This document shows positions 26,966 to 36,370 of a stretch of DNA of 64,000 bases, one piece after another. The position numbers were made by a program, and so were the translations under genes. The first letter of the stretch is position 1, and each line of letters begins with the position of its first letter. The notes under the pieces were generated by a model, which ran no database searches, had not been told where the DNA came from, and was given only the letters and a program-made list of their open reading frames with translations. Source of the DNA: Hymenolepis diminuta (taxonomy: Eukaryota; Platyhelminthes; Cestoda; Cyclophyllidea; Hymenolepididae); contig CAADRB010000004.1 in the NCBI GenBank assembly GCA_900708905.1, positions 3,170,193 to 3,234,192 on the forward strand. Reading direction: 5' to 3'.

Positions 26966-28139
26966 AGAAATGAGAAATGAAGTGATAAAAAATATATGCA
27001 TGAGAGAGAGACAGGGATTGATAACTATTAGGTAGTTTGATATCCTCATTGATAGAATAATGCATCTTATGCCGTTTTTTCAGTCGTCTGCACATTGTCT
27101 TTTTACGGAATTTAATAGCATCTTGCAGATTAGATTGAATCAGCACTGAAGTTTCGGTCGTATTTAATGATGCCGATATCTAACTTTCCTGAAAACTATT
27201 TAATAAATGTGGGGACCAGCAGTCGAATAGTATTTCAAAAACTGAATTTGCAGTTTTGTCAGAGATTTTTAAGATTGTGACGCTGAAGTTAACTTTTCGG
27301 CTCAGGTAAGTTAAATATACACTTCAAGTTGTTGAGCCGTTCTCCTTAATTAGACTCGTTTCTTGTGTGTAATAAGTGCTTGTACAGATTGACGGTAATG
27401 ACATCTACACATTGCTAGAATTGAGAATGCCAACGATATAAGGGATATCCTGGAATATTTCTTGTTCATAGGAATGGAGCAGTTCGGTGCCGAAGTTGTC
27501 TGCCAACTATCAAAATTCTTATTGTGCATCCAAATTGTGTCTAGGTTAATGGAGTTGTAATTAAGGCTGGTAATAATAGTATTCTAGTTTTATTGGCTGT
27601 TATGCACCCATTGACTGCTCACTCTGATTCCTGGAGAATGAAATCTTCTATTGACAACTTGATTTGGTGTTGAGAGGCATGAAGTCAATGTGTGATGGTG
27701 TCATCATTATCATTAACTGTCGCCTCGGTCCAGATGCTCAGACTGGCTATGCAAAGGTGGTGGGACGCTCTGCGACACCATGGAGACTACAGAAAAATGG
27801 CTTCTCCAGCTTTTGCAGAGAAAATCAACTTTATGTTATTAATTTCTTCTTTTAAAAGTCTAATATAAGAGGGCATACTTGGTACCATACAAGGGTTGGT
27901 TGAAGTACTGTCCTGGATTTCTAACTTACCATAAGAAAAAACAACGTTACATTTCTTGACTTAAGAGCATCCAGAGAATCTAATGTAAAGTGACTACTGT
28001 TTGGTTACAACCATTCTTGGATTTGAAGATAATTCTTCACCAAAGAGATGCAAATATAAAAACAGTTGAAGGTCTGACAAAATCAGAAGGAAATCGATAC
28101 CATCTCACAACGTTAAGGCTTCCCATTGAATGATAAGGG
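26966..28139. other. gene-free DNA
   Basis: Nothing supportable was seen. Confidence 0.5.
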
Positions 28140-28640
28140 TCTAGTCAATGATGGCGCAAAATTAAGTATCATAAAGGCCAAAATAGTGAAAATTAGACCG
28201 TAAATGTTATCAATTAAAATTTCGCAAAGATATTGGAAACATTTATAAACCAATCCTTCTGTACTGTCTGTCTACAATTGTCTATCGTACATTGGATGAT
28301 CATAGACTAAAGGCTGTTCTGAAAACTGTTTGAAGAGTAGTGTTAGAATTGTACAGCCATAGATAAATCAGCATTAAAGTTCTAACAAAAAAGTCTCTCT
28401 GAGAAGCCTTGCCGTACAACAAAAATGAAGATTAAGTGGGCGGGTCTTCACGAAGATGACATTGCCAAAAGACCTATTGAAATCCAACTTATCTGTCGTT
28501 TGTATTTGAAAAGATCCTCGAAATAGAAACTAGTGATATATCGGTCATTTAAAATCAACTCAGCGTACAATTCATTTCCTTCAAGATCAAAAGACGAAGC
28601 TTGTAACTTATAACTAACTCTGACTAGAGTCAAAATATAG
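28140..28640 (+). mobile_element. LINE-like reverse transcriptase tail, decayed copy
   Basis: Aligns base by base with 41490-41790. Shared blocks are 'tcaattaaaatttcgcaaag', 'atattggaaacatttata' and 'atccttctgtac', then the region after 'agactaaagg'. The 41.5 kb copy translates as the C-terminal part of a non-LTR reverse transcriptase. This copy has many stops and frameshifts. Confidence 0.5.
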
Positions 28641-28754
28641 CTCTTTTTCTCTGTGATTTAGGGTAACTGCATTTAATAAATCACATGAACTTTATAATCC
28701 CATAACGCAATGTAAAGAATGAATTACTATACGTTTCAAAAGTTTTATCTAAGT

Positions 28755-29120
28755 CATTACGAATCCCTGAGACCTAACTTAAATCTTCTTCACAGTGACA
28801 ATTCTGCGGTTACCCCAAGTTACCCTAGCAACATCTTGTGTCCTCAAGTGATTTATTTTAATTAGTGGAATTAGCTAATTAAGCAGACCTCGAGGTCACA
28901 GCAGCGATGTCCGAAATCATTTCTTCCGTTTACTCTACCACCCCTTTTCTTTGAAACGATATAAAAACTCCTTTTATACAAAACTCGGAAACCAATCGGC
29001 CAAACGGTTACCGACTCACGTCCTTCTCTAGCTCTCTCGAATCTTTGTCGTTGTCAGCTTCTACACAACTCTAGTATTCTCCTTTTCGAACTGTCAACCC
29101 CAGTGGCTACTTCTACAAAT
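28755..29120 (+). mobile_element. LTR-like repeat A, long copy
   Basis: Contains 'aatccctgagacctaa', 'cttgtgtcctcaagtg', 'attagctaattaag' and 'gcgatgtccgaaatcatt', then the promoter-like 'cgatataaaaactcctttta'. The same order of blocks occurs at 21735 and, inverted, at about 35830-36370. No internal region is attached. Confidence 0.6.
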
Positions 29121-30120
29121 GCTTAAGTGATCCTGGATGGCTTCATAGAGATATCTCATGATTCATTGAAACCAGCTCAGTGTATCTCCTTTTTATACAG
29201 GTCTTCAAAACCAGTTTCAAAACTATTTGCTTTTCTAACCCATTAACGGCTACGAAATTTAACGTAAATACAATTAACTCGATTCCTTTCTCCAGCTCGA
29301 TGGTCTACCTTTCTCGACACCTTAATTCGAATTCTACCTCCATGATTTAAGGCACAGTCGTGAAGGTAAAAAATTGTTTCAAGGACTACTATGCCCCATG
29401 GTCCTCAAAATATTTTCATTGACAAAGTCGAAAAGAGTGACAACCGGACCAAATGATAAACCCCATTTGAGACACGGCGATTTGAGGAAGATTAGCTCCT
29501 CCCTGTCCTCAAATGTCCCTACCTTGTCTATCCAATCAGTTGTAATCGACACAGTGTAACACTATGCAAACTAAAGCAAACGTGTTCTCTCTGGGGTTCT
29601 GTACGTGGTTCCCAATACGTCACAATAACATGTCTTACAATTATGTAATAGCAAACACCACGTAGAGTTAAAAAATAGCTATAACTCTCAAGTCCAATTA
29701 GAAGAGCACTTCTCATCACGATGCCCTCTTGGTGAGAAACTTGAATTGTGGCACCATTCTTTTAGCCCGACTTAGCCCGACCGATGAGCCACCAACCCAA
29801 AGGGTTAAATAAATAATCTATGAACATATACATATTGAAGTTCTATATAAAGCGGAAAATGCCAAAACTAAAGGTTACGTAATTGGATGTTAAATTTGAT
29901 ATTTAGAAAAACCTTCAATTTATGCATTTAATGTGTAGACCGTTTGTGGAGGATAATTTCGCAACTCGGAAAAGAAGTTCATTCACGATAGAAACAGCTT
30001 ATTTATGCACATAACTGGAAGCACAGGTAAAAAACAATAATCAGAGGGTATAGTCAGGGTTTGACGTAGGAATTAGAGTAGGTGGAGTTGATTATGTTCC
30101 AAAATCACACTGAATTTCAC
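29121..30120. other. downstream flank of SELENOS, no gene seen
   Basis: Nothing supportable was seen. No canonical AATAAA is obvious on the minus strand close to the SECIS hairpin, so the SELENOS polyadenylation site is not placed. Confidence 0.4.
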
Positions 30121-30128
30121 ATATCAGC

Positions 30129-30233
30129 GTCACCACAACCGTCGCATCACATCAGTCAAATGCCTTTCCCCCAAAGAAATGAAGGGACCTTTGAGCAATT
30201 AACGTCATTAATTGACAACGGTATCATGGTGAC
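30129..30233 (-). ncRNA. SECIS element in the SELENOS 3' UTR
   Basis: A hairpin on the minus strand, starting about 80 nt after the selenocysteine codon. The lower stem pairs GTCACC (from 30233) with GGTGAC (to 30129), and CCGTTGT with GCGACGG. The SECIS core has ATGA at 30208-30205 opposite TGAT at 30154-30151, the non-Watson-Crick quartet. Above it is a 10-step stem II (30203-30194 with 30164-30155) with one mismatch and two G-U pairs. Unpaired AAA (30192-30190) opens the apical region. A further short TCCC/GGGA helix inside the loop suggests a form 2 SECIS. It recruits SBP2 and the selenocysteine-specific elongation factor so that UGA is read as Sec. The fold was made by eye. Confidence 0.85.
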
Positions 30234-30283
30234 ATAAGTTAATGTGATTGTGAAAGAGAAAGACTAATTCAGGGTCAAGACGC

Positions 30284-31469
30284 TTAACCTCATCCACCAG
30301 TATTCCTAGAGCGACGAAGGCATACTCTGCTGTTGCCGCCTGTGTTGCCCATCAAAGGGAAGTATTCACCTGAAATAGTACACATATACTACTAAATTCA
30401 TTTCAACAAAGACTTACCAAAAAGAGAAGAAATATATGGATTAAAACCCATTCGTTAGAACCGCCTAGTATATACAAATAGGATATATTTCACAATCGCG
30501 AATCAAATCAAGGAAATGTATCACAAAAAATGATTCCATTCACCCATACTAGGAAATTGACCAAATATCAAAATGAGACATGATGTACTATTCAGATCCT
30601 GTCTTAGCAAAATATAAATTGAAAGGTATCAGATTCAAGACAAAATCATTGGAGCATAATATGGGACAAGGAGATAAGGTTGGTTAAAAAGTCAAAAGGA
30701 AGCAGCAGCACGAAAATGGCTTCACCAGACATCAACGATGTTTTCGAGATACATTTTTGTGACCTTAAGGATAGATATTCGTGCAGTTTTACATGGTAAA
30801 TACAATTCCAGTAATAACTGGTTGTAAAAACACTACTTAGGGGAAAATGATAAATGATACGGAGAAATGGCAAATGCATTCAATGAAAAAAATCTTTTTT
30901 AAAACTCAAAACTTACCTGAACGTCTTAAAAGTTCTGGATTAGGTGGCTTGATACGTTTTGTCTGATTTTTTGTCTCCTGAAAGTTTTAATTATTAACAT
31001 GTAGAATTACCGTTTGTGACTTTTGGTCATTTGACCCAGAAGTCGATGGCTTTTCTTCCTTTTTCTAAAAGAAATATATTAAAATATAGAATAAAAAAAC
31101 AGTTGAACCATTTCTTCACGCTTTTTCCGTTCAATATCGAAACGCTCCTGCAAACGACGTCTAGCTTCCCTCATTTCCTCATCGTAATTATGTTGATCGG
31201 CTGCAAGAAAATGAAGGGAAAAAATACATCATTACTATAAAATAACAAATTACCTCCAGTGGCACGTCTTGCAGCCCCAGCACCCAACGAAGTCGAAAAA
31301 CGTTGAACAAAGAAATAGGTAGCGAATAAAAGCAAACCAAATATCAACTTATAAAAGAAAGACCCAGCGTCTATAAAAATCCTAAATTTATTAAAAATAT
31401 TAAAGTACCTTCGGGTTTATCTGTCTGCGGAACCCCATATTCATCTTCTATTTCAATTGCAGCATCCAT
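30284..31469 (-). CDS. SELENOS: selenoprotein S (VIMP), 6 exons, UGA read as selenocysteine
   Basis: ER-membrane selenoprotein that, in animals, links the Derlin/p97 (VCP) machinery in ER-associated degradation and can act as a reductase. Exons, minus strand: 31409-31469, 31254-31370, 31109-31200, 31011-31064, 30917-30977, 30284-30369. Introns are 38, 53, 44, 33 and 547 nt, all GT-AG with fitting phases. The product has 156 residues (human 189). It has a short N-terminus, one membrane segment at about 25-45 (FFYKLIFGLLLFATYFFVQR), a charged helix at 66-95 (EEMREARRRLQERF) in the place of the p97-binding helix, and a flexible basic tail. The end reads GGUG. UGA at 30292-30290 is residue 155, followed by Gly and TAA at 30286-30284. 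C145 is the likely selenenylsulfide partner. The start ATG has in-frame stops upstream. It is divergent with MYDGF. Conventional annotation would stop at UGA and lose two residues. Confidence 0.95.
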
Positions 31470-31812
31470 CAAGGCGACAATATTAACGCTCAAAATGGAG
31501 ATTAATCACATTTAATGTACCAATAAGATTCCGAAAAGTTTAATAACCTTAAAATATACTATTAAATTGTATTGAAATTTATGTTATGATTAAACTTGAC
31601 GGTACCCTTTAAATTTTGCTTGATTATTTATTTAAAAGGCGTTAAGGATTACATTTGTTCTTAATGTTTGTTACATAGTATAAGATGTATTATGGTTTAA
31701 TAGAATAAAAGTAAAAACTTAAAATTTGTTAAAGTTTGATATTTTGGTATTTGACTTTCACCGCATCTGACTCACAGGCGATTTTTCGAAGTCCGTTTTT
31801 GTGACTGTTGCA
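31470..31812. promoter_or_regulatory. divergent promoter region between SELENOS and MYDGF
   Basis: The 343 bp between the two start codons must hold both 5' UTRs and both promoters. It is AT-rich. I searched by eye for an ER-stress element (CCAAT-N9-CCACG) and for TGACGTG-type sites and found neither. A lone CCAAT occurs near 31519. No TATA box can be assigned with confidence. Confidence 0.7.
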
Positions 31813-32385
31813 ATGTGTTTTAGTGTATTTTTATTTTTTTTCATATTTATTGCGTCTGTACCATCGTCGCTCTCGGAAGATAATTTTATTGTTCGGGAAG
31901 TTACAATAAGACCAGGCGGTGTTGCAAGGTCTGAGACAGTTGAAGGAGTGAGTGTGCCTATTTATCCGACTCCTTTTAGTTTGGCATAACATGCAAGTTT
32001 GACTATACCTGCCAAGGTGGAACTGGTGAGGAATGGCATTTTACGATGGTCCGCTCAAACGAATTAGGCAGAATTACATGTCATATTCAACGTCCTTCAC
32101 CATCAACAAGCTACCTGTTTTTCCAGAGGTTTAACCTCAGTGTTAATGGACCAGCAAAAGTAGTTGACGGAGCTGCTTATGTAAATTTAATTTGCAACTA
32201 ATGAACCTTTAGGCTGATCAAACAAAATTAATGCCGAAAGAGGAATATATATTGGATCTAAGCAAAAATACGCGTAAGTTGGTGCTTTCCCTAACATGCC
32301 TCTTTTAGTTTCACAAAAGGATGGTAAATTCACCGGTCATTTGGTTCACGCGTCTATGGAATTCGAATTGAGGTCGGAGTTGTAG
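31813..32385 (+). CDS. MYDGF: myeloid-derived growth factor homologue (4 exons, complete)
   Basis: Small protein of the ER/secretory route. In vertebrates it is a secreted paracrine factor that is also retained in the ER through a KDEL-like tail. Exons: 31813-31947, 31980-32180, 32213-32273, 32309-32385. Introns are 32, 32 and 35 nt, all GT-AG with fitting phases. The product has 157 aa (human precursor 173). Residues 1 to about 21 form a signal peptide (MCFSVFLFFFIFIASVPSS). The fold's signature follows: VTIRPGGVARS, then CKFDYTCQGGTGEEWHFT, ITCHIQRP and SYLFFQRFNLSV. C50 and C79 match the conserved disulfide pair; C56 is extra. The C-terminus RSEL matches the RTEL of the mammalian protein. 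The frame is open back to 31801 without another ATG. Its function in flatworms is unknown. Confidence 0.95.
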
Positions 32386-32431
32386 ATGTTAGTGATTAGT
32401 CTTTCATTACTTGTTTGATATTCAATTCGGA

Positions 32432-32437
32432 AATAAA
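32432..32437 (+). terminator. polyadenylation signal AATAAA of MYDGF
   Basis: Canonical AATAAA 47 nt after the MYDGF stop codon, the first one downstream. It would give a very short 3' UTR. Confidence 0.65.
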
Positions 32438-32439
32438 GC

Positions 32440-35400
32440 ATCTGAGTGGGATTCTTTGTGGTTGTGTAGGCGTATATAGCGGCTTGGCTTAAAACAGTCC
32501 TTGAATTCAGTTGGCACATCTATTGTTCATTCTACCTAATGGATCTATATTTGTAAAGCCCTCTTAGCTTGTGCAATTGGAATTGAGTTACCTTTTTTTA
32601 TTTAATTAATTAGTTGAAACGGTTAAAGTTAATTTGATATCACTTGACGCCGTCATTATTCAAACCTTACTTCATTTGTTCTCATCATAGCAAATCTTGC
32701 TAGCTTGATTTGCTACAACTTTTTTGAAAATTTCCTTTTATTCAATATGGGAAGTCAGTTGAATTTTGTTCCTCACTTCATTTTTTCTTCTTAACTTGTG
32801 TTCTTTTTGTTGGAACATTGAAATGTAACTATTGTTTATCATTTACTCGCTAATCACTCCTCTGACATCTGTATGCTTGTTCAGTTGTAAACTCTTCTCA
32901 CATTTTAATTAGCTTTCCCAAGCATAACTCGTTTGTGAGGTCTCTCCATGTTTCGTTCTGCGGAGAACTAGATGTCATGATTAATGTCTTCCATTTGGCA
33001 GTTTTTTATAATCTCCAATTTATCATTATTGTAATAACAACTATATTTAAAAGCTTATTCAAATTAAACATGAGTCTCAAGTACATTTCCATGTTAATCA
33101 AGGGTGATCGTGCTAGTTTATTGTGCCCATTGCTTGCATTTCGGTAAGATTTTTCTAATGGATTTGAAGTTGTTTTTATTTTTCTGTGGATGAAATTGAA
33201 AGGTATGTTATCTATTTTTCGACTCTGTTCTCATGATGTACAACTTCAAATTAATTTGGCATAATACTTTGCATTTTAATTGCTTGCTCTGGATTTCACC
33301 GTTTTATCTATTAGTTTAAGATACTTCAGCCAGAAGACTCAATTTAGGAGTATGGTTAAGCATTTTATCATTGATCAGATTTTATCCTGAATAGAGACGG
33401 GAATGTCTAGTTGGGGTTATTTAGACTTCCACACAACAAGAATGAGAAAGTGCAGGCAAGCAGTTTATTGGGGGGATGAAGAGAAGATCGAAAGTTGGGA
33501 TGGGGCTGCAGGTGTATGCATCCAAAAAAAGGGGGTTAGAATTTATAACAAAATGGGAAGTAATGTTTAATGATGGGCGGGAAGGGTTTCAATGTCTTTA
33601 ATAGAACTCTGACAGGTGGTCACTAAGATCTTAAATTGAATGCCTTGGTGGTTTGGATAGGAGGAATGCTATCTGCAATTCAGTTAACTTGCGTGTAATC
33701 AATTCATTCTCTTCGCAAATTACATATGTTTGAGTGTGACGGTTCATTAAGGTGCTTTTCTGGATCTTATAAATTGAAATCCTGGGAAAGTTTCTGAAAT
33801 TATATTCAAGGTTTCAGTTTGGTCCTGACTAGTTTTGCTATGACTATTCCAGTACGACCTCGTCAAACAACAGGAATAGCGTTTGATTCGCTCTTTGTTT
33901 TGTTAGAGTTGTCACCGTAACGGTGGTTGTTCCATTCTGGTGATGTTGATGTATTCTAAACATTTTGAATTTGCTATTAATCTTTGAGTTTTTTTCTGTG
34001 ACGTTTTAAATCCTGCTGAAATATGGGTGGGTGTGCAATTCCTTCAGTTTAACGATTCTGCATTATCTTTTACTCTAATTCAATTTTAAAGTATTTGCTA
34101 TTTATTGGCTGTACCTGAAAAGTTCCTATTCGCATTTACTTTGTGGTCCGAATTTCGATCGCATGTTGATGCAATAATAATCTATATCCTTTTGTTAATG
34201 CTTTTCATGTTTATAATTGAGTGCAGCAAAATAACTTCTTACTTATTATCAATGAATTGCTTAACTCAAGTATTTATGATACTTCCAATCGAAATATTGG
34301 CTATTCATTTGCACATGAGATATAAAAGCTCCAATTTTAGTTGTAGACATAGTTGGATACCATAATTCTGGCTGGTCCGGACAAGATAATTATATATTAT
34401 GGGTCCGAGCGATGAAAATCGCATATCCCCTTCCCGGTGTCGATTTTCTGTCGCAATGAGTGTGATGGGGACTGGTGCAAGAAAAACTTACCCGCTTTCT
34501 CACAGAAAATGTCTGATTAACTCTGAAAAATAAGATGTGCTCGATGTTTCTTTCATTTGCAAAAAACAGATCTCCTTAACTGGAAAAGAATATGTATTCC
34601 AGATTTTGTTACTTATACAAATAGCTTTCAAGGGAAGGGGTAATATTCGGTATAAATTTAATTTCGAGTGGAATTATGTCATCGATTCAGATAGTTTGCT
34701 GATGATCGATTTAGACAGCTCCACAACTACATCGAACTTTGCGATGTTATACCGCCAGAAATAAAATGCAACATAGCCTGACCATTGTTGTATGTTGAAG
34801 AAGATCCAGAAATCGGCAAGGCGGCATCGACTTCCGACATTGTAATATCAGATTAATTGTAAGCTCTTTACTTAAACAACCGAAAGATATAGTTCAAACG
34901 AAATTATCGAGATATGAAAAAAAATGTTCTGGAGGAAAATACCGTTTTCTTCTAACTAACACCTCTAATCTTGGCTTGTTCACCTTTCCGTCTTAGTCGC
35001 AAGATCGCCCGACAGACGATAGGACTGCGTTCAAGTCCTTGCAGTTCATGGGATGAGTAACATCTTAACTTTTTTTCGGGTCCTTTTACTACATTGGGGA
35101 ATCACTGGTTGTTTAGGAGTGAGTGAGCTGTAAGTCAGCGGGTACAAAAAATTAATGCATAAGCACAATTTAAAGAATGATGTCCTTCACAAATCGGGAA
35201 ATCAAACCGTCTCGGCCTGGGCTGTTTGTGACCGTGAATCTACTTTCCCTTTCCAGTCAACATATCGTAGGTGTTGCCGTCATGGAGTTTGGTTATTATG
35301 GCAGCTGTCTATCGGTGAACAAACCCATAGTTGCGGTCATTAAGATGGGTTACTGTCTACTTATCACTCTCCTGGCCCCATTTTGTGGAGACACATTACT

Positions 35401-35740
35401 AATCGTCTTTCTTTAAATTGGATTGGTAGAGACCATCGGCCGAAGGTATTGGCATAGATTTTGCTTAATCTTCGAAGTAGTGTGGTAAATCGAGTTTAAC
35501 CCAACCGGCTCGTCATGGTCTTTTCATAAATATCACTCCATCTAAACTACCATGTTGCAAAATTTTCACCTAGACTGGGATTGTGATAGAAATTACCCAC
35601 TTTTTCAAGTAGTCCCCAATATCTTTTTGCAATTTTAAGAACTTCACCTCTGTCAAGGTTCTTCAAACGATTGAAGAGGCTTGAGCACTCATAGCTGCGC
35701 TATTCGAATACCACATCGTCACTTTGATATAATTTTAACT
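32440..35740. other. T-rich gene-free stretch
   Basis: Between about 32400 and 34350 the plus strand is strikingly T-rich, with many runs of T and few of A, continuing from the MYDGF 3' end. No exon was recognised. A motif 'gttcaagtcc' near 35030 resembles a tRNA T-loop, but no tRNA fold was found. An LTR-like block at 33410-33560 is listed separately. Confidence 0.45.
33410..33560 (-). repeat. LTR-like repeat F, copy 2
   Basis: On the minus strand it contains 'cccccaataaactgcttgcc' followed by a pyrimidine-rich stretch and 'cattcttgttgtgtgg', comparable to the block at 23985-24110. It resembles the polyadenylation region of an LTR. No coding part is visible. Confidence 0.35.
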
Positions 35741-35744
35741 TCTT

Positions 35745-35800
35745 AGTAAGTAACTGACATTTCGATTCCCTAAGTAATTGCACTTGTTACAAATGCTGTC
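35745..35800 (+). repeat. fragment related to the foldback element at 44193
   Basis: The stretch 'gattccctaagtaattgcac' then 'ttgttacaaatgctgtcaggac' matches the arm of the 44.2 kb element ('gattccctagggcatcgcac' then 'tagttacaaatacggcccgac'). Only part of one arm is recognisable. Confidence 0.45.
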
Positions 35801-35829
35801 AGGACATTTTATCATTATGTGTAGTTTGT

Positions 35830-36370
35830 TGGAGCTTGAGCAACAACTAACGGCTGGCAGCTAACTACTAAGAACAGCAACAACAGTCACCAATTTGTAG
35901 CTGTTTGAGTAAGGGCTAACAACAATTGTGAAGCAGAACACTAAGGGTTGATTAGATCAAAGTGTATTGAACAATCCGCAATAAAGGATCCAAAAGGATA
36001 AGACAGAATTGAGAAACGAAGGCAATTAGAGGGCAACCTAGGGGAATGTGTATGACAAGCGTGTGTTTGCCTGTGTGGATATTGAAAAGCAGTTCATATG
36101 AGTCACTAGGGTGAGGAAATGAGTGCAAATGTACTTATAATGAAACGGGACGGTTATAGAAAAGGAGGGGAAGAGGGGGAGAGGTGGCATGGACAGATGG
36201 AATGATTCCGGACATCGCCGTGTGGACCACTTAATTAGCTTATTTCGATACTTAAAAAAGCCACCTAAGGGCACACAATGTTTATTCGCAGGGGCTTGAG
36301 GTTAAAGTAGGGTCTAGAACTTCAAACATCACTGTGGGATCGAGATAATTATGCTCGGTGATTGGTGACG
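35830..36370 (-). mobile_element. inverted LTR-like repeat A with a primer-binding-site-like end
   Basis: On the minus strand it repeats the block order of the copies at 21735 and 28755: 'cattgtgtgccctta', 'aataagctaattaagtgg', 'gcgatgtccggaatcatt' and a pyrimidine-rich block. It runs further, through 'gattgttcaatacac', to 'caaattggtgact' near 35895. TGGTGAC is how a tRNA-Trp primer-binding site begins in Ty3/gypsy elements of the CsRn1/Kabuki type known from flukes. That suggests LTR plus leader of such an element, without its genes. Confidence 0.55.

Noticed and set aside
30418..30465. Possible extra SELENOS exon between TATACTAG and TTTTTG/GTAAGT
   Set aside because: Including it shifts the last exon so that it hits a stop within six codons. 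Skipping it gives the family-like GEYFPLMG...GGUG end.
31801..31812. MYDGF start at an upstream GTG (four extra codons)
   Set aside because: A non-ATG start is unlikely in an animal. The ATG at 31813 begins directly with a good signal peptide.
34980..35050. tRNA-like stretch with 'gttcaagtcc'
   Set aside because: I could not form an acceptor stem or a proper anticodon arm around it.
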